From positions 1 through 52,977 of the forward strand of contig NW_027018242.1 in the NCBI RefSeq assembly GCF_032854445.1: a stretch of DNA of 52,977 bases. Reading direction: 5' to 3'. Of this stretch, positions 36,118 to 47,627 are shown piece by piece. The DNA is from Liolophura sinensis (taxonomy: Eukaryota; Mollusca; Polyplacophora; Chitonida; Chitonidae). Under the pieces are notes generated by a model that worked only from the letters and a program-made list of their open reading frames with translations, had not been told where the DNA came from and did no database searches. The translations under genes were made by a program, and so were the position numbers. The first letter of the stretch is position 1, and each line of letters opens with the position of its first letter.

Positions 36118-39100
36118 GTAAGAGGCTAATCCGACGTATTCTGTCACGAGAAATCGAATGGTGCAAACCGCGTTGCTCTCCGACCAATACTTTTGGCTGT
36201 AGCCACAATTGAATCATCATTTATGTCAAAATCACGTGCCCAGCAACGGCTCTTACTCCATGGAAACCAAGGAAATTTGCAATTTTTCAACACCTGGAGA
36301 TGCCTGACCCAATTGCGCATCTTTTGGCACCTTATTGATGTGGGTCAGTGTTCAATTGTACTTTTTACAGCAGACTGTATCAAGTACCCTGTGTTTTTTA
36401 TATTAAAATGGTGTGGTTTTTCTACATGTAGATAAAGACATTAAGTTTATCTTCGACTTAGAAGTAAGAAACTTGCTGGGTGATTTAAATGGGCTTGGCC
36501 CAAAGATTTGACGTCGTCTGGGCTACCGAAGGGCACATAACTTATAATCAAAAGTTGAATATAGTAATGACCAGTCGCGATGGTACATAGTACATGTAGC
36601 CGATTTCAATTAGCAAAAGGACCAGGCAAAAATCCAAAAGTGGAAAAAAAGTTCAAATGCTGCTCGTAAGAGGCTAATCCGACGTATTCTGTCACGAGAA
36701 ATCGAATGGTGCAAACCGCGTTGCTCTCCGACCAATACTTTTGGCTGTAGCCACAATTGAATCATCATTTATGTCAAAATCACGTGCCCAGCAACGGCTC
36801 TTACTCCATGGAAACCAAGGAAATTTACAATTTTTCAACACCTGGAGATGCCTGGCCAAATTGTGCATCTTTTGGCACCTTATTGATGTGGGTCAGTGTT
36901 CAATTGTACTTTTTACAGCAGACTGTATCAAGTACCTTGTGTTTTTTATATTAAAATGGTGTGGTTTTTCTACAAGTAGATAAAGACATTGAGTTTGTCT
37001 TCGACTTAGAAGTAAGACATTTGCTGGGTGAGTTAAATGGGCTTGGCCCAAAGATTTGACGTCTTCTGGGCTACCGAAGGGCACATAACTTATAATCAAA
37101 AGTTGAATATAGTAATGACCAGTCGCGATGGTACATAGTACATGTAGCCGATTTCAATTAGCAAAAGGATCAGGCAAAAATCCAAAAGTGGAAAAAATGT
37201 TCCAATGCTGCTTGTAAGAGGCTAATCCGACGTATTTTGTGACGAGAAATCGAATGGTGCAAACCGCGTTGCTCTCCGACCAATACTTTTGGCTGTAGCC
37301 ACAATTGAATCATCATTTATGTCAAAATAACGTTCCCAGCAACGGCTCTTACTCCATGGAAACCAAGGAAATTTACAATTTTTCAACAGCTGTAGATGCC
37401 TGGCCCAATTGCGCATCTTTTGGCACCTTATTGATGTGGGTCAGTGTTCAATTGTACTTTTTACAGCAGACTGTATCAAGTACCTTGTGTTTTTTATATA
37501 AAAATGGTGTGGTTTTTCTACATGTAGATAAAGACATTGAGTTTATCTTCGACTTAGAAGTAAGACATTTGCTGGGTGAGTTAAATGGGCTTGGCCCAAA
37601 GATTTGACGTCTTCTGGGCTACCGAAGGGCACATAACTTATAATCAAAAGTTGAATATAGTAATGACCAGTCGCGATGGTACATAGTACATGTAGCCGAT
37701 TTCAATTAGCAAAAGGACCAGGCAAAAATCCAAAAGTGGAAAAAATGTTCCAATGCTGCTGGTAAGAGGCTAATCCGACGTATTTTGTGACGAGAAATCG
37801 AATGGTGCAAACCGCGTTGCTCTCCGACCAATACTTTTGGCTGTAGCCACAATTGAATCATCATTTATGTCAAAATCACGTGCCCAGCAACGGCTCTTAC
37901 TCCATGGAAACCAAGGAAATTTGCAATTTTTCAACAGCTGGAGATGCCTAACCCAATTGCGCATCTTTTGACACCTTATTGATGTGGGTCAGTGTTCAAT
38001 TGTACTTTTTACAGCAGACTGTATCAAGTACCTTGTGTTTTTTATATAAAAATGGTGTGGTTTTTCTACATGTAGATAAAGACATTGAGTTTGTCTTCGA
38101 CTTAGAAGTAAGACATTTGCTGGGTGAGTTAAATGGGCTTGGCCCAAAGATTTGACATCTTCTGGGCTACCGAAGGGCACATAACTTATAATCAAAAGTT
38201 GAATATAGTAATGACCAGTCGCGATGGTGCATAGTACATGTAGCCGATTTCAATTAGCAAAAGGACCAGGCAAAAATCCAAAAGTGGAAAAAATGTTCCA
38301 ATGCTGCTGGTAAGAGGCTAATCCGACGTATTTTGTGACGAGAAATCGAATGGTGCAAACCGCGTTGCTCTCCGACCAATACTTTTGGATGTAGTCACAA
38401 TTGAATGATCAAATATGTCAAAATCACGTGCCTAGCAACGGCTCTTACTCCATGGAAACCAAGGAAATTTACAATTTTTCAACACCTGGAGATGCCTGGC
38501 CCAATTGCGCATCTTTTGGCACCTTATTGATGTGGGTCAGTGTTCAATTGTACTTTTTACAGCAGACTCTATTAAGTATCTTGTGGTTTTTATTTAAAAA
38601 TGGTGTGGTTTTTCTACATGTAGATAAAGACATTGAGTTTATCTTCGACTTAGAAGTAAGACATTTGCTGGGTGAGTTAAATGGGCTTGGCCCAAAGATT
38701 TGACGTCTTCTTGGCTACCGAAGGGCACGTAACTTATAATCAAAAGTTGAATATAGTAATGACCAGTCGCGATGGTACATAGTACATGTAGCCGATTTCA
38801 ATTAGCAAAAGGACCAGGGAAAAATCCAAAGTGGAAAAAATCTTCCAATGCTGCTGGTAAGAGGCTAATCCGACGTATTTTGTGACGAGAAATCGAATGG
38901 TGCAAACCGCGTTGCTCTCCGACCAATACTTTTGGCTGTAGCCACCAATTGAATCATCATTTATGTCAAAATCACGTGCCCAGCAACGGCTCTTACTCCA
39001 TGGAAACCAAGGAAATTTGCAATTTTTCAACAGCTGGAGATGCCTAACCCAATTGCGCATCTTTTGACACCTTATTGATGTGGGTCAGTGTTCAATTGTA

Positions 39101-39955
39101 CTTTTTACAGCAGAGTGTATCAAGTACCTTGTGCTTTTTATATAAAAATGGTGTGGTTTTTTCTACATGTAGATAAAGACATTGAGTTTATCTTCGACTT
39201 AGAAGTAAGACATTTGCTGGGTGAGTTAAATGGGCTTGGCCCAAAGATTTGACGTCTTCTGGGCTACCAAAGGGCACATAACTTATAATCAAAAGTTGAA
39301 TATAGTAATGACCAGTCGCGGTGGTACATAGTACATGTAGCCGATTTCAATTAGCAAAAGGACCAGGCAAAAATCCAAAAGTGGAAAAAATGTTCCAATG
39401 CTGCTGGTAAGAGGCTAATCCGACGTATTTTGTGACGAGAAATCGAATGGTGCAAACCGCGTTGCTCTCCGACCCAATACTTTTGGCTGTAGCCACAATT
39501 GAATCATCATTTATGTCAAAATCACGTGCCCAGCAACGGCTCTTACTCCATGGAAACCAAGGAAATTTGCAACTTTTCAACAGCTGGAGATGCCTGACCC
39601 AATTGCGCATCTTTTGACACCTTATTGATGTGGGTCAGTGTTCAATTGTAATTTTTACAGCAGACTGTATCAAGTACCTTGTGTTTTTTATATAAAAATG
39701 GTGTGGTTTTTCTACATGTAGATAAAGACATTGAGTTTATCTTCGACTTAGAAGTAAGACATTTGCTGGGTGATTTAAATGGGCTTGGCCCAAAGATTTG
39801 ACGTCGTCTGGGCTACCGAAGGGCACATAACTTATAATCAAAAGTTGAATATAGTAATGACCAGTCGCGATGGTACATAGTACATGTAGCCGATTTCAAT
39901 TAGCAAAAGGACCAGGCAAAAATCCAAAAGTGGAAAAAAAGTTCAAATGCTGCTC
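36118..39955. repeat. Seven-monomer higher-order unit, copy 2 (m68-m74)
   Basis: Monomers start at 36118, 36666, 37214, 37762, 38310, 38857 and 39407, at an offset of 3,837 from copy 1 until 38857. The private marks of m62-m66 (ctacaagtag, aaaataacgttccc, gatcaaatatg, gcagagtg) are all repeated. The differences I noticed are mainly one-base indels between 38829 and 39475. m74 follows m67 in its first part, then near 39770 changes to the m68 type (gtgatttaaatggg, gacgtcgtc). This is the expected trace of a crossover inside a monomer. Confidence 0.93.
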
Positions 39956-40503
39956 GCAAGAGGCTAATCCGACGTATTCTGTCACGAGAAATCGAATGGT
40001 GCAAACCGCGTTGCTCTCCGACCAATACTTTTGGCTGTAGCCACAATTGAATCATCATTTATGTCAAAATCACGTGCCCAGCAACGGCTCTTACTCCATG
40101 GAAACCAAGGAAATTTACAATTTTTCAACACCTGGAGATGCCTGACCCAATTGCGCATCTTTTGGCACCTTATTGATGTGGGTCAGTGTTCAATTGTACT
40201 TTTTACAGCAGACTGTATCAAGTACCCTGTGTTTTTTACATTAAAATGGTGTGGTTTTTCTACATGTAGATAAAGACATTAAGTTTATCTTCGACTTAGA
40301 AGTAAGACACTTGCTGGGTGATTTAAATGGGCTTGGCCCAAAGATTTGACGTCGTCTGTGCTACCGAAGGGCACATAACTTATAATCAAAAGTTGAATAT
40401 AGTAATGACCAGTCGCGATGGTACATAGTACATGTAGCCGATTTCAATTAGCAAAAGGACCAGGCAAAAATCCAAAAGTGGAAAAAATGTTCCAATGCTG
40501 CTG
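39956..40503. repeat. Single monomer m75
   Basis: It starts with gcaagaggct, a T to C change in the otherwise constant gtaagaggct, and carries attctgtcacg, ttacattaaaatgg, gtgatttaaatggg and gacgtcgtctgtgc. It resembles m68 and m61 and sits between the seven-monomer and three-monomer blocks. It looks like a continuation of the m68 lineage after the crossover inside m74. Confidence 0.88.
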
Positions 40504-42148
40504 GTAAGAGGCTAATCCGACGTATTTTGTGACGAGAAATCGAATGGTGCAAACCGCGTTGCTCTCCGACCAATACTTTTGGCTGTAGCCACAATTGAAT
40601 CATCAATTATGTCAAAATCACGTGCCCAGCAACGGCTCTTACTCCATGGAAACCAAGGAAATTTGCAATTTTTCAACAGCTGGAGATGCCTGGCCCAATT
40701 GCGCATCTTTTGGCACCTTATTGATGTGGGTCAGTGTTCAATTGTACTTTTTACAGCAGACTCTATTAAGTACCTTTTGGTTTTTATTTAAAAATGGTGT
40801 GGTATTTCTACATGTAGATAAAGACATGGAGTTTATCTTCGACTTAGAAGTAGGACATTTGCTGGGTGAGTTAAATGGCTTGGCCCAAAGATTTGACGTC
40901 TTCTGGGCTACCGAAGGGCACATAACTTATAATCAAAAGTTGAATATAGTAATGACCAGTCGCGATGGTACATAGTACATGTAGCCGATTTCAATTAGCA
41001 AAAGGACCAGGCAAAAATCCAAAAGTGGAAAAAATGTTCCAATGCTGCTGGTAAGAGGCTAATCCGACGTATTTTGTGACGAGAAATCGAATGGTGCAAA
41101 CCGCGTTGCTCTCCGACCAATACTTTTGGCTGTAGCCACAATTGAATGATCATTTATGTCAAAATCACGTGCCCAGCAACGGCTCTTACTCCATGGAAAC
41201 CAAGGAAATTTACAATTTTTCAACAGCTGGAGATGCCTGGCCCAATTGCGCATCTTTTGGCACCTTATTGATGTGGGTCAGTGTTCAATTGTACTTTTTA
41301 CAGCAGACTCTATTAAGTGTCTTTTGGTTTTTATTTAAAAATGGTGTGGTTTTTCTACATGTAGATAAAGACATTGAGTTTATCTTCGACTTAGAAGTAA
41401 GACATTTGCTGGGTGAGTTAAATGGGCTTGGCCCAAAGATTTGACGTCTTCTGGGCTACCGAAGGGCACGTAACTTATAATCAACAGTTGAATATAGTAA
41501 TGACCAGTCGCGATGGTACATAGTACATGTAGCCGATTTCAATTAGCAAAAGGACCAGGGAAAAATCCAAAAGTGGAAAAAAATGTTCCAATGCTGCTGG
41601 TAAGAGGCTAATCCGACGTATTTTGTGACGAGAAATCGAATGGTGCAAACCGCGTTGCTCTCCGACCAATACTTTTGGCTGTAGCCACAATTGAATCATC
41701 ATTTATTTCAAAATCACGTGCCCAGCAACGGCTCTTACTCCATGGAAACCAAGGAAATTTGCAATTTTTCAAACAGCTGGAGATGCCTAACCCAATTGCG
41801 CATCTTTTGACACCTTATTGATGTGGGTCAGTGTTCAATTGTACTTTTACAGCAGACTGTATCAAGTACCTTGTGTTTTTTTATATAAAAATGGTGTGGT
41901 TTTTCTACATGTAGATAAAGACATTGAGTTTATCTTCGACTTAGAAGTAAGACATTTGCTGGGTGAGTTAAATGGGCTTGGCCCAAAGATTTGACATCTT
42001 CTGGGCTACCGAAGGGCACATAACTTATAATCAAAAGTTGAATATAGTAATGACCAGTCGCGATGGTACATAGTACATGTAGCCGACTTCAATTAGCAAA
42101 AGGACCAGGCAAAAATCCAAAAGTGGAAAAAATGTTCCAATGCTGCTT
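40504..42148. repeat. Three-monomer higher-order unit, copy 1 (m76-m78)
   Basis: Monomers start at 40504, 41051 and 41600. m76 carries ctctattaagtacc, ttttggttttt and ggtatttct. m77 carries ctctattaagtgtc, cacgtaac and atcaacagttg. m78 carries ctaaccc, ttttgacacc, gacatc and gccgacttc. The trio repeats as m79-m81 about 1,645 bp further on. Confidence 0.92.
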
Positions 42149-43793
42149 GTAAGAGGCTAATCCGACGTATTTTGTGACGAGAAATCGAATGGTGCAAACC
42201 GCATTGCTCTCCGGCCAATACTTTTGGCTGTAGCCACAATTGAATCATCATTTATGTCAAAATCACGTGCCCAGCAACGGCTCTTACTCCATGGAAACCA
42301 AGGAAATTTCCAATTTTTCAACAGCTGGAGATGCCTGGCCCAATTGCGCATCTTTTGGCACCTTATTGATGTGGATCAGTGTTCAATTGTACTTTTTACA
42401 GCAGACTCTATTAAGTACCTTTTGGTTTTTATTTAAAAATGGTGTGGTATTTCTACATGTAGATAAAGACATTGAGTTTATCTTCGACTTAGAAGTAAGA
42501 CATTTGCTGGGTGAGTTAAATGGGCTTGGCCCAAAGATTTGACGTCTTCTGGGCTACCGAAGGGCACATAACTTATAATCAAAAGTTGAATATAGTAATG
42601 ACCAGTCGCGATGGTACATAGTACATGTAGCCGATTTCAATTAGCAAAAGGACCAGGCAAAAATCCAAAAGTGGAAAAAATGTTCCAATGCTGCTGGTAA
42701 GAGGCTAATCCGACGTATTTTGTGACGAGAAATCGAATGGTGCAAACCGCGTTGCTCTCCGACCAATACTTTTGGCTGTAGCCACAATTGAATGATCAAT
42801 TATGTCAAAATCACGTGCCCAGCAACGGCTCTTACTCCATGGAAACCAAGGAAATTTACAATTTTTCAACAGCTGGAGATGCCTGGCCCAATTGCGCATC
42901 TTTTGGCACCTTATTGATGTGGGTCAGTGTTCAATTGTACTTTTTACAGCAGACTCTATTAAGTATCTTTTGGTTTTTATTTAAAAATGGTGTGGTTTTT
43001 CTACATGTAGATAAAGACATTGAGTTTATCTTCGACTTAGAAGTAAGACATTTGCTGGGTGAGTTAAATGGGCTTGGCCCAAAGATTTGACGTCTTCTGG
43101 GCTACCGAAGGGCACGTAACTTATAATCAACAGTTGAGTATAGTAATGACCAGTCGCGATGGTACATAGTACATGTAGCCGATTTCAATTAGGCAAAAGG
43201 ACCAGGCAAAAATCCAAAAGTGGAAAAAATGTTCCAATGCTGCTGGTAAGAGGCTAATCCGACGTATTTTGTGACGAGAAATCGAATGGTGCAAACCGCG
43301 TTGCTCTCCGACCAATACTTTTGGCTGTAGCCACAATTGAATCATCATTTATGTCAAAATCACGTGCCCAGCAACGGCTCTTACTCCATGGAAACCAAGG
43401 AAATTTGCAATTTTTCAACAGCTGGAGATGCCTAACCCAATTGCGCATCTTTTGACACCTTATTGATGTGGGTCAGTGTTCAATTGTACTTTTTACAGCA
43501 GACTGTATCAAGTACCTTGTGTTTTTTATATAAAAATGGTGTGGTTTTTCTACATGTAGATAAAGACATTGAGTTTATCTTCGACTTAGAAGTAAGACAT
43601 TTGCTGGGTGAGTTAAATGGGCTTGGCCCAAAGATTTGACATCTTCTGGGCTACCGAAGGGCACATAACTTATAATCAAAAGTTGAATATAGTAATGACC
43701 AGTCGCGATGGTACATAGTACATGTAGCCGACTTCAATTAGCAAAAGGACCAGGCAAAAATCCAAAAGTGGAAAAAATGTTCCAATGCTGCTT
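42149..43793. repeat. Three-monomer higher-order unit, copy 2 (m79-m81)
   Basis: Monomers start at 42149, 42697 and 43246, offset 1,645-1,646 from copy 1. The rare marks ggtatttct, atcaacagttg and gccgacttc recur in order. Marks private to this copy include accgcattgctctccggcc and gtggatcag in m79 and cagttgagtata in m80. m79 starts with gcttgtaag where m76 starts with gctggtaag, so the repeat boundary is not at my monomer start. Confidence 0.92.
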
Positions 43794-44341
43794 GTAAGAG
43801 GCTAATCCGACGTATTTTGTGACGAGAAATCGAATGGTGCAAACCGCATTTCTCTCCGGCCAATACTTTTGGCTGTAGCCACAATTGAATCATCATTTAT
43901 GTCAAAATCACGTGCCCAGCAACGGCTCTTACTCCATGGAAACCAAGGAAATTTCCAATTTTTCAACAGCTGGAGATGTCTGGCCCAATTGCGCATCTTT
44001 TGGCACCTTATTGATGTGGATCAGTGTTCAATTGTACTTTTTACAGCAGACTGTATCAAGTACCTTGTGTTTTTTATATAAAAATGGTGTGGTTTTTCTA
44101 CATGTAGATAAAGACATTGAGCTTTTCTTTGACTTAGAAGTAAGACATTTGCTGGGTGAGTTAAATGGGCTTGGCCCAAAGATTTGACGTCTTCTGGGCA
44201 ACCAAAGGGCACATTACTTATAATCAAAAGTTGAAAATAGTAATGACCAGTCGCGATGGTACATAGTACATGTAGCCGATTTCAATTAGCAAAAGCACCA
44301 GGCAAAAATCCAAAAGTGGAAAAAATGTTCAAATGCTGCTC
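43794..44341. repeat. Chimeric monomer m82, start of a third three-monomer copy
   Basis: The first half matches m79 (gcttgtaag, accgcatttctctccggcc, gtggatcag). The second half does not: it has ctgtatcaag and tatataaaaatgg instead of ctctattaag and tatttaaaaatgg, and carries its own gagcttttctttgac, gggcaaccaaagg and ttgaaaatag. The change of type falls between about 44034 and 44052. It reads as a recombinant between an m79-like and another monomer. Confidence 0.88.
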
Positions 44342-47300
44342 GTAAGAGGCTAATCCGACGTATTTTGTGACGAGAAATCCAATGGTGCAAACCGCGTTGC
44401 TCTCCGACCAATACTTTTGGCTGTAGCCACAATTGAATCATCAATTATGGTCAAAATCACGTGCCCAGCAACGGCTCTTACTCCATGGAAACCAAGGAAA
44501 TTTACAATTTTTCAACACCTGGAGATGCCTGACTCAATTGCGCATCTTTTGGCACCTTATTGATGTGGGTCAGTGTTCAATTGTACTTTTTACAGCAGAC
44601 TGTATCAAGTACCCTGTGGTTTTTATATTAAAATGGTGTGGTTTTTCTACATGTAGATAAAGACATTAAGTTTGTCTTCGACTTAGAAGTAAGACATTTG
44701 CTGGGTGAGTTAAATGGGCTTGGCCCAAAGACTTGACATCTTCTGGGCTACCGAAGGGCACATAACTTATAATCAAAAGTTGAATATAGTAATGACCAGT
44801 CGCGATGGTACATAGTACATGTAAGCCGATTTCAATTAGCAAAAGGACCAGGCAAAAATCCAAAAGTGGAAAAAATGTTCCATGCTGCTGGTAAGAGGCT
44901 AATCCCACGTATTTTGTGACGAGAAATCGAATGGTGCAAACCGCGTTGCTCTCCGACCAATACTTTTGGCTGTAGCCACAATTGAATGATCAATTGTGTC
45001 AAAATCACGTGCCCAGCAACGGCTCTTACTCCATGGAAACCAAGGAAATTTCCAATTTTTCAACACCTGGAAATGCCTGACCCAATTGCGCATCTTTTGG
45101 CACTATTGATGTGGGTCAGTGTTCAATTGTACTTTTTACAGCAGACTGTATCAAGTACCCTGTGTTTTTTACATTAAAATGGTGTGGTTTTTCTACATGT
45201 AGATAAAGACATTAAGTTTATCTTCGACTTAGAAGTAAGACACTTGCTGGGTGATTTAAATGGGCTTGGCCCAAAGATTTGACGTCGTCTGGGCTACCGA
45301 AGGGCACATAACTTATAATCAAAAGTTGAATATAGTAATGACCAGTCGCGATGGTACATAGTACATGTAGCCGATTTCAATTAGCAAAAGGACCAGGGAA
45401 AATTCCAAAAGTGGAAAAAATGTTCCAATGCTGCTGGTAAGAGGCTAATCCGACGTATTTTGTGACGAGAAATCGAAATGGTGCAAACCGCGTTGCTCTC
45501 CGACCAATACTTTTGGCTGTAGCCACAATTGAATGATCAATTATGTCAAAATCACGTGCCCAGCAACGGCTCTTACTCCATGGAAACCAAGGAAATTTAC
45601 AATTTTTTCAACAACTGGAGATGCCTGGCCCAATTGCGCATCTTTTGGCACCTTATTGATGTGGGTCAGTGTTCAATTGTACTTTTTAACAGCAGACTCT
45701 ATTAAGTACCTTGTGGTTTTTATTTAAAAATGGTGTGGTTTTTCTACATGTAGATAAAGACATTGAGTTTGTCTTCGACTTAGAAGTAAGACATTTGCTG
45801 GGTGAGTTAAATGGGCTTGGCCCAAAGATTTGACGTCTTCTGGGCTTCCGAAGGGCACATAACTTATAATCAAAAGTTGAATATAGTAATGACCAGTCGC
45901 GATGGTACATAGTACATGTAGCCGATTTCAATTAGCAAAAGGACCAGGCAAAAATCCAAAAGTGGAAAAAATGTTCCAATGCTGCTGGTAAGAGGCTAAT
46001 CCGACGTATTTTGTGACGAGAAATCGAATGGTGCAAAACCGCGTTGCTCTCCGACCAATACTTTTGGCTGTAGCCACAATTGAATCATTTATGTCAAAAT
46101 CACGTGCCCAGCAACGGCTCTTACTCCATGGAAACCAAGGAAATTTACAATTTTTCAACACCTGGAGATGCCTGGCCCAATTGCGCATCTTTTGGCACCT
46201 TATTGATGTGTGTCAGTGTTCAATTGTACTTTTTACAGCAGACTGTATCAAGTACCTTGTGTTTTTTATATAAAAATGGTGTGGTTTTTCTACATGTAGA
46301 TAAAGACATTAAGTTTATCTTCGACTTAGAAGTAAGACATTTGCTGGGTGAGTTAAATGGGCTTGGCCGAAAGACTTGGCGTCTTCTGGGCTACCGAAGG
46401 GCACATAACTTATAATCAAAAGTTGAATATAGTAATGACCAGTCGCGATGGTACATAGTACATGTAGCCGATTTCAATAGCAAAAGGACCAGGCAAAAAT
46501 CCAAAAGTGGAAAAAAGTTCAAATGCTGCTCGTAAGAGGCTAATCCGACGTATTTTGTGACGATAAATCGAATGGTGCAAACCGCGTTGCTCTCCGACCA
46601 ATACTTTTGGCTGTAGCCACAATTGAATCATCATTTATGTCAAAATCACGTGCCCAGCAACGGCTCTTACTCCATGGAAACCAAGGAAATTTCCAATTTT
46701 TCAACACTTGGAGATGCCTGGCCCAATTGCGCATCTTTTGGCACCTTATTGATGTGGGTCAGTGTTCAATTTGACTTTTTACAGCAGACTGTATCAAGTA
46801 CCTTGTGTTTTTTATATAAAAATGGTGTGGTTTTTCTACATGTAGATAAAGACATTGAGTTTGTCTTCGACTTAGAAGTAAGACATTTGCTGGGTGAGTT
46901 AAATGGGCTTGGCCCAAAGACTTGACATCTTCTGGGCTACCGAAGGGCACATAACTTATAATCAAAAGTTGAATATAGTAATGACCAGTCGCGATGGTAC
47001 ATAGTACATGTAGCCGATTTCAATTAGCAAAAGGACCAGGCAAAAATCCAAAAGTGGAAAAAATGTTCCAATGCTGCTGGTAAGAGGCTAATCCGACGTA
47101 TTTTGTGACGAGAAATCGAATGGTGCAAACCGCGTTGCTCTCCGACTAATACTTTTGGCTGTAGCCACAATTGAATGATCAATTGTGTCAAAATCACGTG
47201 CCCAGCAACGGCTCTTACTCCATGGAAACCAAGGAAATTTCCAATTTTTCAACACCTGGAAATGCCTGACCCAATTGCGCATCTTTGGCACCTTATTGAT

Positions 47301-47627
47301 GTGGGTCAGTGTTCAATTGTACTTTTTACAGCAGACTGTATCAAGTACCCTGTGTTTTTTAACATTAAAATGGTGTGGTTTTTCTACATGTAGATAAAGA
47401 CATTAAGTTTATCTTCGACTTAGAAGTAAGACACTTGCTGGGTGATTTAAATGGGCTTGGCCCAAAGATTTGACGTCGTCTGGGCTACCGAAGGGCACAT
47501 AACTTATAATCAAAAGTTGAATATAGTAATGACCAGTCGCGATGGTACATAGTACATGTAGCCGATTTCAATTAGCAAAAGGACCAGGCAAAAATCCAAA
47601 AGTGGAAAAAATGTTCCAATGCTGCTG
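44342..47627. repeat. Six mixed monomers (m83-m88)
   Basis: Monomers start at 44342, 44891, 45437, 45988, 46532 and 47080. m84 and m88 are the same type (gatcaattgtg, acacctggaaatg, gtaccctgtg, gtgatttaaatggg, gacgtcgtc) and lie four monomers apart. m85 carries ctctattaagtacc with cacataac. m86 has a 3-bp deletion giving gaatcatttatg, plus gtgtgtcag and ggccgaaagacttgg, all shared with m94. m87 has acgataaatcg and caatttgac. Lengths range from 544 to 551 bp. Confidence 0.88.

Noticed and set aside
40595-40975. The longest open frame in the window, 126 codons
   Set aside because: It is longer only because m76 lost one G in atgggcttgg (atggcttgg), which shifts the usual frame past its stop. 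A one-base deletion in one repeat copy is not evidence for a gene.
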